Assembly: GCA_002704345.1 (NCBI GenBank)
Contig: PAGD01000019.1
Span: 1 to 16,578 of the forward strand
Source of the DNA: Rhodobiaceae bacterium
GTDB lineage: Bacteria > Pseudomonadota > Alphaproteobacteria > MED-G09
Direction of reading: 5' to 3'
Length of the DNA stretch: 16,578 nucleotides
Position 1 is the first letter of the stretch, and every line of letters begins with the position of its first letter. The position numbers and the translations under genes are program-made. The notes under the pieces are model-generated. The model did no database searches. It saw only the letters and a program-made list of their open reading frames with translations, and was not told the DNA's origin. This document shows positions 8,176 to 14,835 of the stretch, in pieces.

Positions 8176-9069
8176 CTATTTTAATTTATTTTGTAATAAC
8201 TTTATTACACCAGAGAAATCTATATTTTCTTGTCCAAGATTTTCAATTTCTTCGTAAATTGAAGTTGCATTTGCCCCTAAAGGTGTTGATGAAGTTGTCA
8301 TGGATGCTGCTTCTTGAGATAGTCTTAAATCCTTAAGCATTAAGGCAGATGAAAATCCAGGTTTGTAGTCATTATTTGCCGGACTTGATGGAACTGGTCC
8401 TGGAACAGGGCAATAACTGGTCATTGACCAACACTGACCAGATGCAGTTGAAGAAATATCAAAAAACGTCTGTGCGTCTAGACCTAGATTTTCTGCCAAA
8501 TTAAAGGCTTCTGCGGTTCCTATCATTGATATACCTAGGAGCATATTATTACATATTTTAGCTGCTTGTCCATTTCCAGATAAGCCTGCATATATGATAT
8601 TTCCACCCATTATATCAAGATATTCTTTTGCATTATCAAAAGCTGATTTCTCACCACCAACCATAAATGTTAGAGTTCCAGCCTGAGCACCACCAACTCC
8701 TCCAGAAACAGGAGCGTCCACAATTCTAAGATTTTTTTGTTCTGCTGCTTTTGAGACATCTCTAGCTGTTTCAACATCAATAGTTGAAGAGTCTATTAAT
8801 AAAAGATTACTAGGAGCTTTTTCTATAAGGCCCTCATCCCCAAGGTACACAGATTTTACAATTTTTCCTGATGGTAGCATTGTAATAACAACATCTGATG
8901 TTTGAATGGTATGATTAATATCATTAGTCGATTTTCCACCAGCATCGGTAAGAGCTTTAACTTGATCTTCTGCTAAATCAAATCCAGTAACAGAGTGACC
9001 ACTTTTTAACAAATTCATCGCCATGGGAAGACCCATATTACCTAATCCAATAAATGTAACTTCAGCCAT
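8176..9069 (-). CDS. mmsB: 3-hydroxyisobutyrate dehydrogenase MmsB
   Basis: MmsB oxidises 3-hydroxyisobutyrate with NAD+ to methylmalonate semialdehyde in valine breakdown. The 297 residues have the N-terminal dinucleotide motif GLGNMG (8-13), the substrate-binding signature [16 protein letters not shown] (118-133), and the catalytic lysine K171 in GQAAKICNN with N175 beside it. The [20 protein letters not shown] stretch near 210-230 is distinctive for true 3-hydroxyisobutyrate dehydrogenases as opposed to tartronate-semialdehyde or glyoxylate reductases. The ATG at 9069 is preceded by AGGAG at seven bases. The hydrolase gene that makes its substrate ends 13 bases upstream, and acs begins 11 bases downstream. 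A classical mmsA partner to take the product is missing from the window. Identification is secure. Confidence 0.94.
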   Translation of the reverse strand: MAEVTFIGLGNMGLPMAMNLLKSGHSVTGFDLAEDQVKALTDAGGKSTNDINHTIQTSDVVITMLPSGKIVKSVYLGDEGLIEKAPSNLLLIDSSTIDVETARDVSKAAEQKNLRIVDAPVSGGVGGAQAGTLTFMVGGEKSAFDNAKEYLDIMGGNIIYAGLSGNGQAAKICNNMLLGISMIGTAEAFNLAENLGLDAQTFFDISSTASGQCWSMTSYCPVPGPVPSSPANNDYKPGFSSALMLKDLRLSQEAASMTTSSTPLGANATSIYEEIENLGQENIDFSGVIKLLQNKLK

Positions 9070-9077
9070 AAATTTTA

Positions 9078-9082
9078 CTCCT
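9078..9082 (-). promoter_or_regulatory. Strong ribosome binding site of mmsB
   Basis: AGGAG begins directly after the TAA of the upstream hydrolase gene (stop 9083-9085), seven bases before the mmsB ATG. It suggests efficient separate initiation within the operon rather than strict coupling. Confidence 0.7.
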
Positions 9083-10120
9083 TTAATTAAAAATTAGCTC
9101 ATTATTATCTAACGAGTTAAAAAATTCATTCACAAAATCATCCTTAACATCATTAATTTTTTCTGGACTCCAATTTGGTTTATTATCTTTATCAATTATA
9201 AGAGCCCTAACCCCTTCATAAAAATCATGATCTCTCATAACTCTATTAACCATTCGGAATTCCATCTTCATACATTCTTCAAAGTTCAATTTAGAGCCAA
9301 GGCGTAAACTCTTTAATGCAATTTTTATAGCAGTTGGCGATTTAGTATGAATTGTTGATAGGAACTTTTTTGAAAGATCTGAGTTTTCCTTAATAAGGTT
9401 TGATATAATCTTTTCAATGCTATCGCCCGCAAAGACTTTATTGCAAAGAGTGCTAATTTCTTCAAAATCAGATTTACCTGGATCAGCTTCAAATTGTTTA
9501 ATTATACTATTAACATCATCACTTTGAGATAATGCCTTAATTATATCATTGAAGTTTTTTGAATGAACAAAATGATTGGCTGTTCCTAAAAAAATAGCAT
9601 CCTGAGCTTTTATTCTACTTCCTGTAAGAGCCAAATAGACTCCAGCATTGTGCTTTAGCCTTGATAGAAAATATGTTCCTCCAACATCTGGAAATAATCC
9701 AATTCCAGTTTCCGGCATAGCAAATGAATAATTTTCGCCAGCAATTCTATGGCTTCCATGAACAGAAAGGCCTACACCACCACCCATAACGATTCCATTT
9801 ACAAAGGATATATATGGCTTTGGATATCTCTTGATATACTGATTTAAAATATACTCTTCTTCATAAAATCCTGTAGCTTTTTTATCATTATTTTTCCCCC
9901 AGTCATGAAGAGCTCTTATATCTCCGCCAGCACAAAAGGCTTTTTCACCTTCAGCAATTATAGCGACGCTTTTAATTGATTTAGACTTCTCCCACTTAAT
10001 CATCTGTGGATGTATTGCTCTTACCATTGATAGAGTTAGTGCGTTTAACGCTTTAGGTCTGTTGAGTTTAATTAGCCCAAGAGATCCGTTTTCTTCAAAG
10101 AAAACCTCTTTATCTGTCAT
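9083..10120 (-). CDS. 3-hydroxyisobutyryl-CoA hydrolase
   Basis: This crotonase-fold enzyme cleaves 3-hydroxyisobutyryl-CoA to free 3-hydroxyisobutyrate and CoA, the step that removes CoA in valine breakdown. The 345 residues are normal for HIBCH and longer than enoyl-CoA hydratases (about 260). The oxyanion-hole segments are FCAGGDIRAL (62-71) and GGGVGLS (113-119). The active-site stretch AMPETGIGLFPDVGGTYFLSR carries E137 and D145, the HIBCH pair. The C-terminal HIBCH extension is present (FEECMKMEFRM, near 276-286, and FYEGVRALIIDKD). The start ATG overlaps the TGA of the acyl-CoA dehydrogenase gene as ATGA, with AAGGA inside that gene's last codons, so the two are translationally coupled. 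It could retain some hydratase activity, but the paired Glu/Asp arrangement points to hydrolase. Confidence 0.92.
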   Translation of the reverse strand: MTDKEVFFEENGSLGLIKLNRPKALNALTLSMVRAIHPQMIKWEKSKSIKSVAIIAEGEKAFCAGGDIRALHDWGKNNDKKATGFYEEEYILNQYIKRYPKPYISFVNGIVMGGGVGLSVHGSHRIAGENYSFAMPETGIGLFPDVGGTYFLSRLKHNAGVYLALTGSRIKAQDAIFLGTANHFVHSKNFNDIIKALSQSDDVNSIIKQFEADPGKSDFEEISTLCNKVFAGDSIEKIISNLIKENSDLSKKFLSTIHTKSPTAIKIALKSLRLGSKLNFEECMKMEFRMVNRVMRDHDFYEGVRALIIDKDNKPNWSPEKINDVKDDFVNEFFNSLDNNELIFN

Positions 10121-11256
10121 TTATTTTCCTTAAGAATCTCTCTTGAAATAATCACTTTCATTATTTCATTGGTTCCCTCAAGAATTTGATGAACTCTTAC
10201 ATCACGTAAATTTCTCTCTAATGGATAATCTTTAAGGTATCCATATCCCCCATGAATTTGGAGCGCTTCATTAACAATTTTAAAGCCTAAATCTGTTACA
10301 AATCGTTTAGCCATAGCTGCAGATTTTGTTTTATCTGGGGCATTTTCATCAACCTTAGCTGCTGCACTTCTTAACATTAGGCGAGAAGCTTCAAGTTCTG
10401 TCGCCATATCTGCAAGTTTAAATTGTATTGATTGAAAGTCTTGAATCTTTTTTCCAAATTGTTCTCTATCACCAACATATTCAACTGCTCTTTCAAATGC
10501 AGATTGAGCAGTTCCAAGAGAACAAGCAGCAATATTTAATCTTCCTCCATCTAAGCCTTTCATTGCTATTTTAAAGCCATCACCTTCATTGCCTAAAAGA
10601 TTCTTAACTGGAACTCTACAATCTTCAAATATTACTTGGGCTGTTGGTTGGGAATTCCATCCCATTTTCTTTTCTTGTGCTCCAAATGAAATACCTGGAG
10701 AATCTTTTTCAATCATAAGTGTTGATATTCCGGCAGAAGATTGATCTCCAGTTCTTACCATTGTAACGTAAACGTCAGAATATCCACCACCTGAAATAAA
10801 AGATTTTGTTCCATTTACAATGTAATGATCACCATCTTTAACGGCCTTCGTCTTTAAGTTTCCTGCATCTGAACCTGCACCAGCCTCAGTAAGGCAATAA
10901 GAAGCTATCTTCTTCATTGTACACAAGTCTGGAACAATTCTCTCTTTAAGCTCATTTGATCCAAAACTATCTATCATCCAATTTGCCATATTATGAATTG
11001 ATAAAAAGGCTGCTGTAGAAGTGCAGCCATGACTTAATGACTCAAAGATAAGAGTTGAATCGAGTCTTGATAAACCTGAACCACCTAAATCAGGATTTAC
11101 ATAAATTCCTCCAAATCCAAGCTCTGCTAATTCTCTTAAGGTATCTACAGGGAAAATTTTTTCTTCATCCCATTTCTCTGCATTTGGAGCCATCTTTTTA
11201 ATGGCAAAATCTTTTGCCATATCATAAAAAGCTATTTGTTCTTCAGATAATTGCAT
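10117..11256 (-). CDS. Acyl-CoA dehydrogenase, probably isobutyryl-CoA dehydrogenase
   Basis: This FAD enzyme of the acyl-CoA dehydrogenase family would introduce the double bond of isobutyryl-CoA, giving methacrylyl-CoA and passing electrons to ETF. The 379 residues show the family signatures in order: CLTEAGAGSDAGNLKT (FAD/substrate loop, near 136-151), the Gln-Phe helix REQFGKKIQDFQSIQFKLAD (about 254-273), QIHGGYGYLKDYPLERNLRDVR (about 333-354), and the catalytic-base position ILEGTNEIM with E360. The glutamate near the C-terminus is as in short/branched and isobutyryl-CoA dehydrogenases; isovaleryl-CoA dehydrogenase has its base elsewhere. Substrate is inferred from sequence style and from the coupled HIBCH and following mmsB genes. 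A 69-base spacer separates it from the upstream aldehyde dehydrogenase gene, so an internal promoter is possible. ETF genes are not in the window. Confidence 0.88.
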   Translation of the reverse strand: MQLSEEQIAFYDMAKDFAIKKMAPNAEKWDEEKIFPVDTLRELAELGFGGIYVNPDLGGSGLSRLDSTLIFESLSHGCTSTAAFLSIHNMANWMIDSFGSNELKERIVPDLCTMKKIASYCLTEAGAGSDAGNLKTKAVKDGDHYIVNGTKSFISGGGYSDVYVTMVRTGDQSSAGISTLMIEKDSPGISFGAQEKKMGWNSQPTAQVIFEDCRVPVKNLLGNEGDGFKIAMKGLDGGRLNIAACSLGTAQSAFERAVEYVGDREQFGKKIQDFQSIQFKLADMATELEASRLMLRSAAAKVDENAPDKTKSAAMAKRFVTDLGFKIVNEALQIHGGYGYLKDYPLERNLRDVRVHQILEGTNEIMKVIISREILKENK

Positions 11257-11273
11257 TTTAAAACCACACTTAA

Positions 11274-11301
11274 GTTATGAATACGTTTACATTTTAGTAA
11301 A
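11274..11301 (-). promoter_or_regulatory. Weak candidate internal promoter before the acyl-CoA dehydrogenase
   Basis: In the 69-base gap, the minus strand reads TTTACT (11296-11301), a 16-base spacer, then CATAAC (11274-11279), each at 4 of 6 consensus positions. It overlaps one arm of the inverted repeat at 11287-11320. It could let the valine genes be expressed apart from the aldehyde dehydrogenase, but AT-rich DNA gives such matches easily. Confidence 0.25.
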
Positions 11302-11320
11302 GACTTTTAATGAAATGTAA
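11287..11320. repeat. 8-bp inverted repeat (ttacattt / aaatgtaa) in intergenic gap
   Basis: The arms at 11287-11294 and 11313-11320 are perfect reverse complements with 18 bases between them, in the gap between the aldehyde dehydrogenase and acyl-CoA dehydrogenase genes. No T-run follows on either strand that would make it an intrinsic terminator. It may be an operator for a dimeric regulator or an mRNA hairpin; chance is possible because the arms are AT-rich. Confidence 0.35.
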
Positions 11321-11325
11321 TTTCT

Positions 11326-12720
11326 TTAATTTATTTTATCCATTACATCGCCAAATAGATCTTCATCAGACATAAGTTCTTTGCTTTGAGATAACGGTTT
11401 GGAAACCCAAGTTTCATTAATTAAATCACGCCAGGAAATATTATTGTTTGTTCCATTTCCACCCCATGAACCACAACCAAGAGAAAATGTTTGTCTCATT
11501 CCATTCCATAGATTTCCGCTATTGGATGCTGCCTGAGGCTGATTAACCATGACTCTTGATGTCTTTGTAGCATTAGCAAGCCTCATAATATTATCATCAC
11601 TATTTGAATAAATACCACATGAATGACCTTGTCCTTGATAGGCCTGTATATTATTAGTTAACTCAATAGCATGATCAATATTATCAGCTTTATATAAGGC
11701 CATAATAACCGACATTTTTTCACCTGAAAATGGATGCTCTTTACCCCAACCGTTTTCCGGTACAATATAAAACTGTGTTCCTTCAGGAATATCTATATTA
11801 GCCATGTTGGCAATTTTTTCTGCTGGTTGTGCAACCATTGCCGTATTAATGTGACCTTCATCATCCCAAAGTGTATTTTTCAATTTCTCTTTTTCTTCAT
11901 CATTGACTAAATACCCACCTTTTTCTTTTAGTTTAGACATCATATTTTCATAAATTTCATTAACTAAAATTACAGAATTATCTGAAGAACACGAGGCTGC
12001 AAAATCTAAAGTTTTGGACATTCTGATTTTTTCTGCAGCATCATCAAGGTCGGCTGTTTCATCAACAGTTATTACAGCATTTCCAACTCCTACGCCAAGG
12101 GCAGGTGTACCGCTTGAATAAGCAGCTGTAACCATTGCACCTCCGCCAGTCGCTAAAACTCGATCACACTGGGCCATTAATTCATTGGTTAAATCAAGGC
12201 TGGGTATTTCTATACCTTGGACTAGATCCGCAGGAGCACCACATGCCTCTATTGCTGATCTCATTAAGTCACATATTTTTTTATTAGTTAATTTTGCTCT
12301 TGGGTGAGGCGCTACAATAATTGAATTCCTTCCTTTTATTGCATGTATTGCTTTTATAACTGGCGTTGCTTCAGGATTAGTTGATGGTGATAGTGCCCCT
12401 ATAACTCCCATAGGCTTTGCTATCTTAACTATAGCCCTCTCTTTATCTTCCTCTAAAATACCTACTGACTTATCATTAATAATATCCATCAGAGTTGCGC
12501 GAGTTTTTCTTTGAATTTTTAAAAACTTACCTTCATAGTTTCCCAGTTGAGTTTCATCAACTGTAAACTGGGCTATTTCTTCAGCCATACCAGGTTTAGC
12601 AACACACCAAACCATAGCTCTAATTAGCTCATCTACTTGTTCTTGCGTATAGTTTTCTATTTGTTTTTGAGCTTTCCTTGAACGCTCAACCAGTTTTCCA
12701 ATTTCTTCTTTTGCTGACAT
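11326..12720 (-). CDS. CoA-acylating aldehyde dehydrogenase, EutE/SauS/AdhE-N type
   Basis: The enzyme should oxidise an aldehyde with NAD(P)+ and CoA to an acyl-CoA. At 464 residues it is shorter than MmsA (about 500) and lacks MmsA wording. It matches the acylating branch of acetaldehyde/sulfoacetaldehyde dehydrogenases: KIAKPMGVIGALSPSTNPE (99-117), ATGGGAMVTAAYSSGTPALG (190-209, nucleotide binding), catalytic C244 in DFAASCSSDNSV, EHPFSGEKMSVIMAL, and a C-terminal NLWNGMRQTFSLGCGSWGGN, typical of SauS-like proteins. Sulfoacetaldehyde, acetaldehyde, propanal and methylmalonate or malonate semialdehyde are all candidate substrates. It is the first gene of the cluster, where mmsA is often found, and is preceded by a good promoter; AAGGG lies nine bases before the ATG. 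Family secure, substrate open. Confidence 0.85.
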   Translation of the reverse strand: MSAKEEIGKLVERSRKAQKQIENYTQEQVDELIRAMVWCVAKPGMAEEIAQFTVDETQLGNYEGKFLKIQRKTRATLMDIINDKSVGILEEDKERAIVKIAKPMGVIGALSPSTNPEATPVIKAIHAIKGRNSIIVAPHPRAKLTNKKICDLMRSAIEACGAPADLVQGIEIPSLDLTNELMAQCDRVLATGGGAMVTAAYSSGTPALGVGVGNAVITVDETADLDDAAEKIRMSKTLDFAASCSSDNSVILVNEIYENMMSKLKEKGGYLVNDEEKEKLKNTLWDDEGHINTAMVAQPAEKIANMANIDIPEGTQFYIVPENGWGKEHPFSGEKMSVIMALYKADNIDHAIELTNNIQAYQGQGHSCGIYSNSDDNIMRLANATKTSRVMVNQPQAASNSGNLWNGMRQTFSLGCGSWGGNGTNNNISWRDLINETWVSKPLSQSKELMSDEDLFGDVMDKIN

Positions 12721-12756
12721 ATTAAAATACCCTTTGCATTAATAATAATTTTGAGA

Positions 12757-12785
12757 ATTATCTATCAGTTAACTAAAACAGTCAA
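12757..12785 (-). promoter_or_regulatory. Sigma-70-type promoter of the aldehyde dehydrogenase/valine cluster
   Basis: On the minus strand, TTGACT (12780-12785, 5 of 6) and GATAAT (12757-12762, 5 of 6) are separated by exactly 17 bases, giving a leader of about 30 bases to the ATG at 12720. The spacer contains AGTTAACT, a perfect 8-base palindrome (12767-12774) that could be a repressor site. This is the best promoter match in the window. It lies in the 154-base gap 12721-12874, which otherwise holds no gene. Confidence 0.6.
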
Positions 12786-12874
12786 ACACTGAATATTACT
12801 AGATTAAATCAATATATAATTCATAAATCACATAGCAAATCAACACAGGAGTGTCGAGATATTTTCATCTAACC

Positions 12875-13252
12875 TTAAACTTTTTCAACTGGAAGTCCTG
12901 CCTTTACCCAGTCAGGAAAACCACCAAGATTATATACAGAACTAAAACCTAAATCTTTTAAGGCTTTTCCTGCCAGTGCTGCACGTGCTCCAGCTGCACA
13001 ATAGAGAATAATTTTTTTATCCTTAGTAAAACCATTCACACCATTTGGATTAGTTTCTTTATTTTGAAACTCTATTAACCCTCTAGGAATATGAACAGCG
13101 TCTTTTATTTTTCCTGTCATAGCTAATTCGTTAATTTCTCTAGTATCTATAATTAAAGCACCATTATTTTGCATATCTAGTGCTTCTTCCGGTTTAATTT
13201 GAGGAATTTCATTATATGCTTCTTGAATTACTTCTTGCATTGATTTTGTCAT
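12875..13252 (-). CDS. Single-domain rhodanese-like protein
   Basis: Rhodanese domains carry sulfane sulfur on an active-site cysteine and can act in sulfur transfer, thiosulfate handling or redox sensing. The 125-residue protein is one complete domain. IIDTREINE (34-42) is the CH2A region, followed by VHIPRG, and the active-site loop CAAGARA has catalytic C85 in ILYCAAGAR (82-90). NLGGFPDWVKAGLPV closes the domain in the usual way. There is no signal peptide or membrane segment, so it is cytosolic. The start is ATG at 13252, or possibly the Met codon four triplets later; Shine-Dalgarno support is weak for both. It begins 11 bases after the P450 stop and is probably translated from the same mRNA. 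The sulfur acceptor is unknown. Confidence 0.9.
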   Translation of the reverse strand: MTKSMQEVIQEAYNEIPQIKPEEALDMQNNGALIIDTREINELAMTGKIKDAVHIPRGLIEFQNKETNPNGVNGFTKDKKIILYCAAGARAALAGKALKDLGFSSVYNLGGFPDWVKAGLPVEKV

Positions 13253-13263
13253 TTTTTAGCTCA

Positions 13264-14505
13264 TTATTTTACTTTATATTTTATAGGAAGTGATTTTAGT
13301 CCTGAAACAAAACTCGCCTTTACCCAAGAGGGGTCACCATTTAATTCTATTTTTTCAATTCTTTTAAAAAGTTCATTATATAAAATTTCCATCTCCATTT
13401 TTGCTAAATGTTTTCCTAAGCATAAGTGAGCTCCAAAACCAAAAGCCAAGTGCCTATTAGGGTTTCTATCTACTTTAAACTTAAAAGGATCTTCAAAAAC
13501 TTCTTCATCTCTGTTTCCAGAGGGATAGACTAGCATTATTGACTCATCTTTCTTAATTTCTTTATCCCCTATTATACAGTCTTCTATTGGGGTTCTAAAA
13601 AAGTTTTTCACAGGAGTAACCCATCGAATTGTTTCATCAATTGCCATAGGCATAAGAGAGGGATTATTTTTAAGTTTATCGAATTCATCAGGATTCTCTA
13701 TTAGTGCAAGAATACCCCCGGCTGTTGAAGAGGAAGTAGTATCATGCCCTGCAGTAGCAATGATTGTATAGTATGACATAGCCTCTAAATGCCCAATTGT
13801 TTCACCATTATAGTTAGCATTTGCAATAACTGTTGCCACGTCATCAGTTGGATTTTTTCTTCTTTCTTCGGTTAAAGTTGTAAAATAATTAAAGAAATCA
13901 CTAATTACATTACTATCTAAGCTTTCCTCCTCGGGTCGCTTCATATCATCATCAGCTCCGCCAAAAAGTTGTTGGGTAAGTTTAAGCATAAAACCTTCAT
14001 CCTCAGGCGGTACACCTAAAATTTTCATTATTACTCTTAATGGATATAGTGCTGAAATTTCTTTTGCAAAATCACACTCAGAACCGCTTTCAAGCATTTT
14101 ATCAACATAATTTTTAGCTAAAATTTCAATTTCAGACTTCAATTTCATTAAATTTGGTGGAGAGAACCATGACTGCGTCATGGCCCTATAAATTTTATGA
14201 TCTGGATTGTCCATGTGAACCAAGGTTCTGACTAATTGATGACTACCACCTGTAAATTCTTTAATATAATTTTCTGCAGTAATATCCATTAAAGTTGTTC
14301 TTGGATGATTTATAAAAAAATCATTTTTTAATTCAATTTCCGAAATATCCGAATGTTTAGTTATTGCCCAAAAAGGCGAATAGTTGTCAGGCTCTAACCA
14401 ACAAATTGGGTCATTTTTTCTCATTGAAGTAAGAATTGAATGAAGATTACCTTCATCTGTATATGTCTCAGGGTAAGCAATTGCTTCATAGCCGTTTTGT
14501 TTCAT
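13264..14505 (-). CDS. Soluble bacterial cytochrome P450
   Basis: This is a heme monooxygenase that would hydroxylate a small hydrophobic substrate using electrons from a ferredoxin. The 413 residues contain all diagnostic elements: C-helix HKIYR (103-107, heme propionate), I-helix oxygen-binding AGHDTTSS (252-259), K-helix ExxR (E291-R294 in DETIRW), and the heme loop FGFGAHLCLGKHLAKME with proximal cysteine C362. There is no N-terminal membrane anchor, typical of class I bacterial P450s. The SPFWAITKHSDI and NHPRTTL wording recalls CYP108/CYP111/CYP125-like terpene and sterol or alkyl-chain hydroxylases, but I cannot assign a CYP family. The ATG at 14505 has AAGG about six bases upstream. 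No ferredoxin or ferredoxin reductase gene is nearby, so redox partners must come from elsewhere. The rhodanese gene follows within 11 bases. Confidence 0.93.
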   Translation of the reverse strand: MKQNGYEAIAYPETYTDEGNLHSILTSMRKNDPICWLEPDNYSPFWAITKHSDISEIELKNDFFINHPRTTLMDITAENYIKEFTGGSHQLVRTLVHMDNPDHKIYRAMTQSWFSPPNLMKLKSEIEILAKNYVDKMLESGSECDFAKEISALYPLRVIMKILGVPPEDEGFMLKLTQQLFGGADDDMKRPEEESLDSNVISDFFNYFTTLTEERRKNPTDDVATVIANANYNGETIGHLEAMSYYTIIATAGHDTTSSSTAGGILALIENPDEFDKLKNNPSLMPMAIDETIRWVTPVKNFFRTPIEDCIIGDKEIKKDESIMLVYPSGNRDEEVFEDPFKFKVDRNPNRHLAFGFGAHLCLGKHLAKMEMEILYNELFKRIEKIELNGDPSWVKASFVSGLKSLPIKYKVK

Positions 14506-14561
14506 AATTTGCCTTTTTAAGAATATTTTATCAAAATATAATAGATCAAATTGTTATATTA

Positions 14562-14777
14562 TCAACTTTCAGCTTCAGTTAAATCTTGCTCTATTAGCGT
14601 AATATTTACAAAACGTGGTTTACCTGATCCGCTATTGCTAAAATTCATACCTTCTGCAACCTGAATTTCATTCATTGCATCTTGCATAGAATTTGCGGGT
14701 ATGGTGTTTTGAACCATTTCTCCTTTGGAATTCATCCAGTCGACAAGATATCGATATGTTTTAGTAATAGGATTCAA
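14562..14777 (-). CDS. Small protein of unknown function (71 aa, TTG start)
   Basis: I do not recognise this protein. It is 71 residues, with no cysteine, signal peptide or membrane segment. The pattern suggests two strands (TYRYLVDWMN and GEMVQNTI), a helix (SMQDAMNEIQVAEG) and a final strand (PRFVNITLIEQ), so a compact beta-beta-alpha-beta domain with an acidic tail (QDLTEAES). The start is TTG at 14775-14777: GAGG (14785-14788) lies seven bases upstream, and no ATG occurs before Met15. A good promoter match precedes it. It is followed 56 bases later by the P450 and then the rhodanese, so it may be the leader of a three-gene unit. The regular codon use, clear ribosome site and fold-like alternation support a real gene; function is unknown. 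Confidence 0.7.
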   Translation of the reverse strand: MNPITKTYRYLVDWMNSKGEMVQNTIPANSMQDAMNEIQVAEGMNFSNSGSGKPRFVNITLIEQDLTEAES

Positions 14778-14784
14778 TTTAGTA

Positions 14785-14788
14785 CCTC
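14785..14788 (-). promoter_or_regulatory. Ribosome binding site that fixes a TTG start
   Basis: GAGG lies seven bases before the TTG at 14777. No ATG is available near it in frame (the next Met is residue 15), so this site decides the start of the 71-residue protein. Confidence 0.6.
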
Positions 14789-14806
14789 AATTTATTACGG
14801 TCAGAT

Positions 14807-14835
14807 ATTATGCACTTAAAATTTATCTATGTCGA
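14807..14835 (-). promoter_or_regulatory. Candidate sigma-70 promoter for the small protein-P450-rhodanese unit
   Basis: On the minus strand, TCGACA (14830-14835, 5 of 6) and CATAAT (14807-14812, 5 of 6) are 17 bases apart. The -35 lies inside the last codons of the RND pump gene. The leader would be about 25 bases, including GAGG before the TTG start. This suggests the small protein, P450 and rhodanese form a unit separate from the pump gene. Confidence 0.5.

Noticed and set aside
11326..12720. Annotation as MmsA (methylmalonate-semialdehyde dehydrogenase)
   Set aside because: Gene context suggests it, but the length and motifs are those of EutE/SauS/AdhE-type acylating dehydrogenases, not MmsA.
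12841..12856. Hairpin with CAACAC/GTGTCG arms around AGGA as a terminator of the rhodanese gene
   Set aside because: A 6-bp stem with one G-T pair and no following T-run on either strand; too weak to call a terminator.
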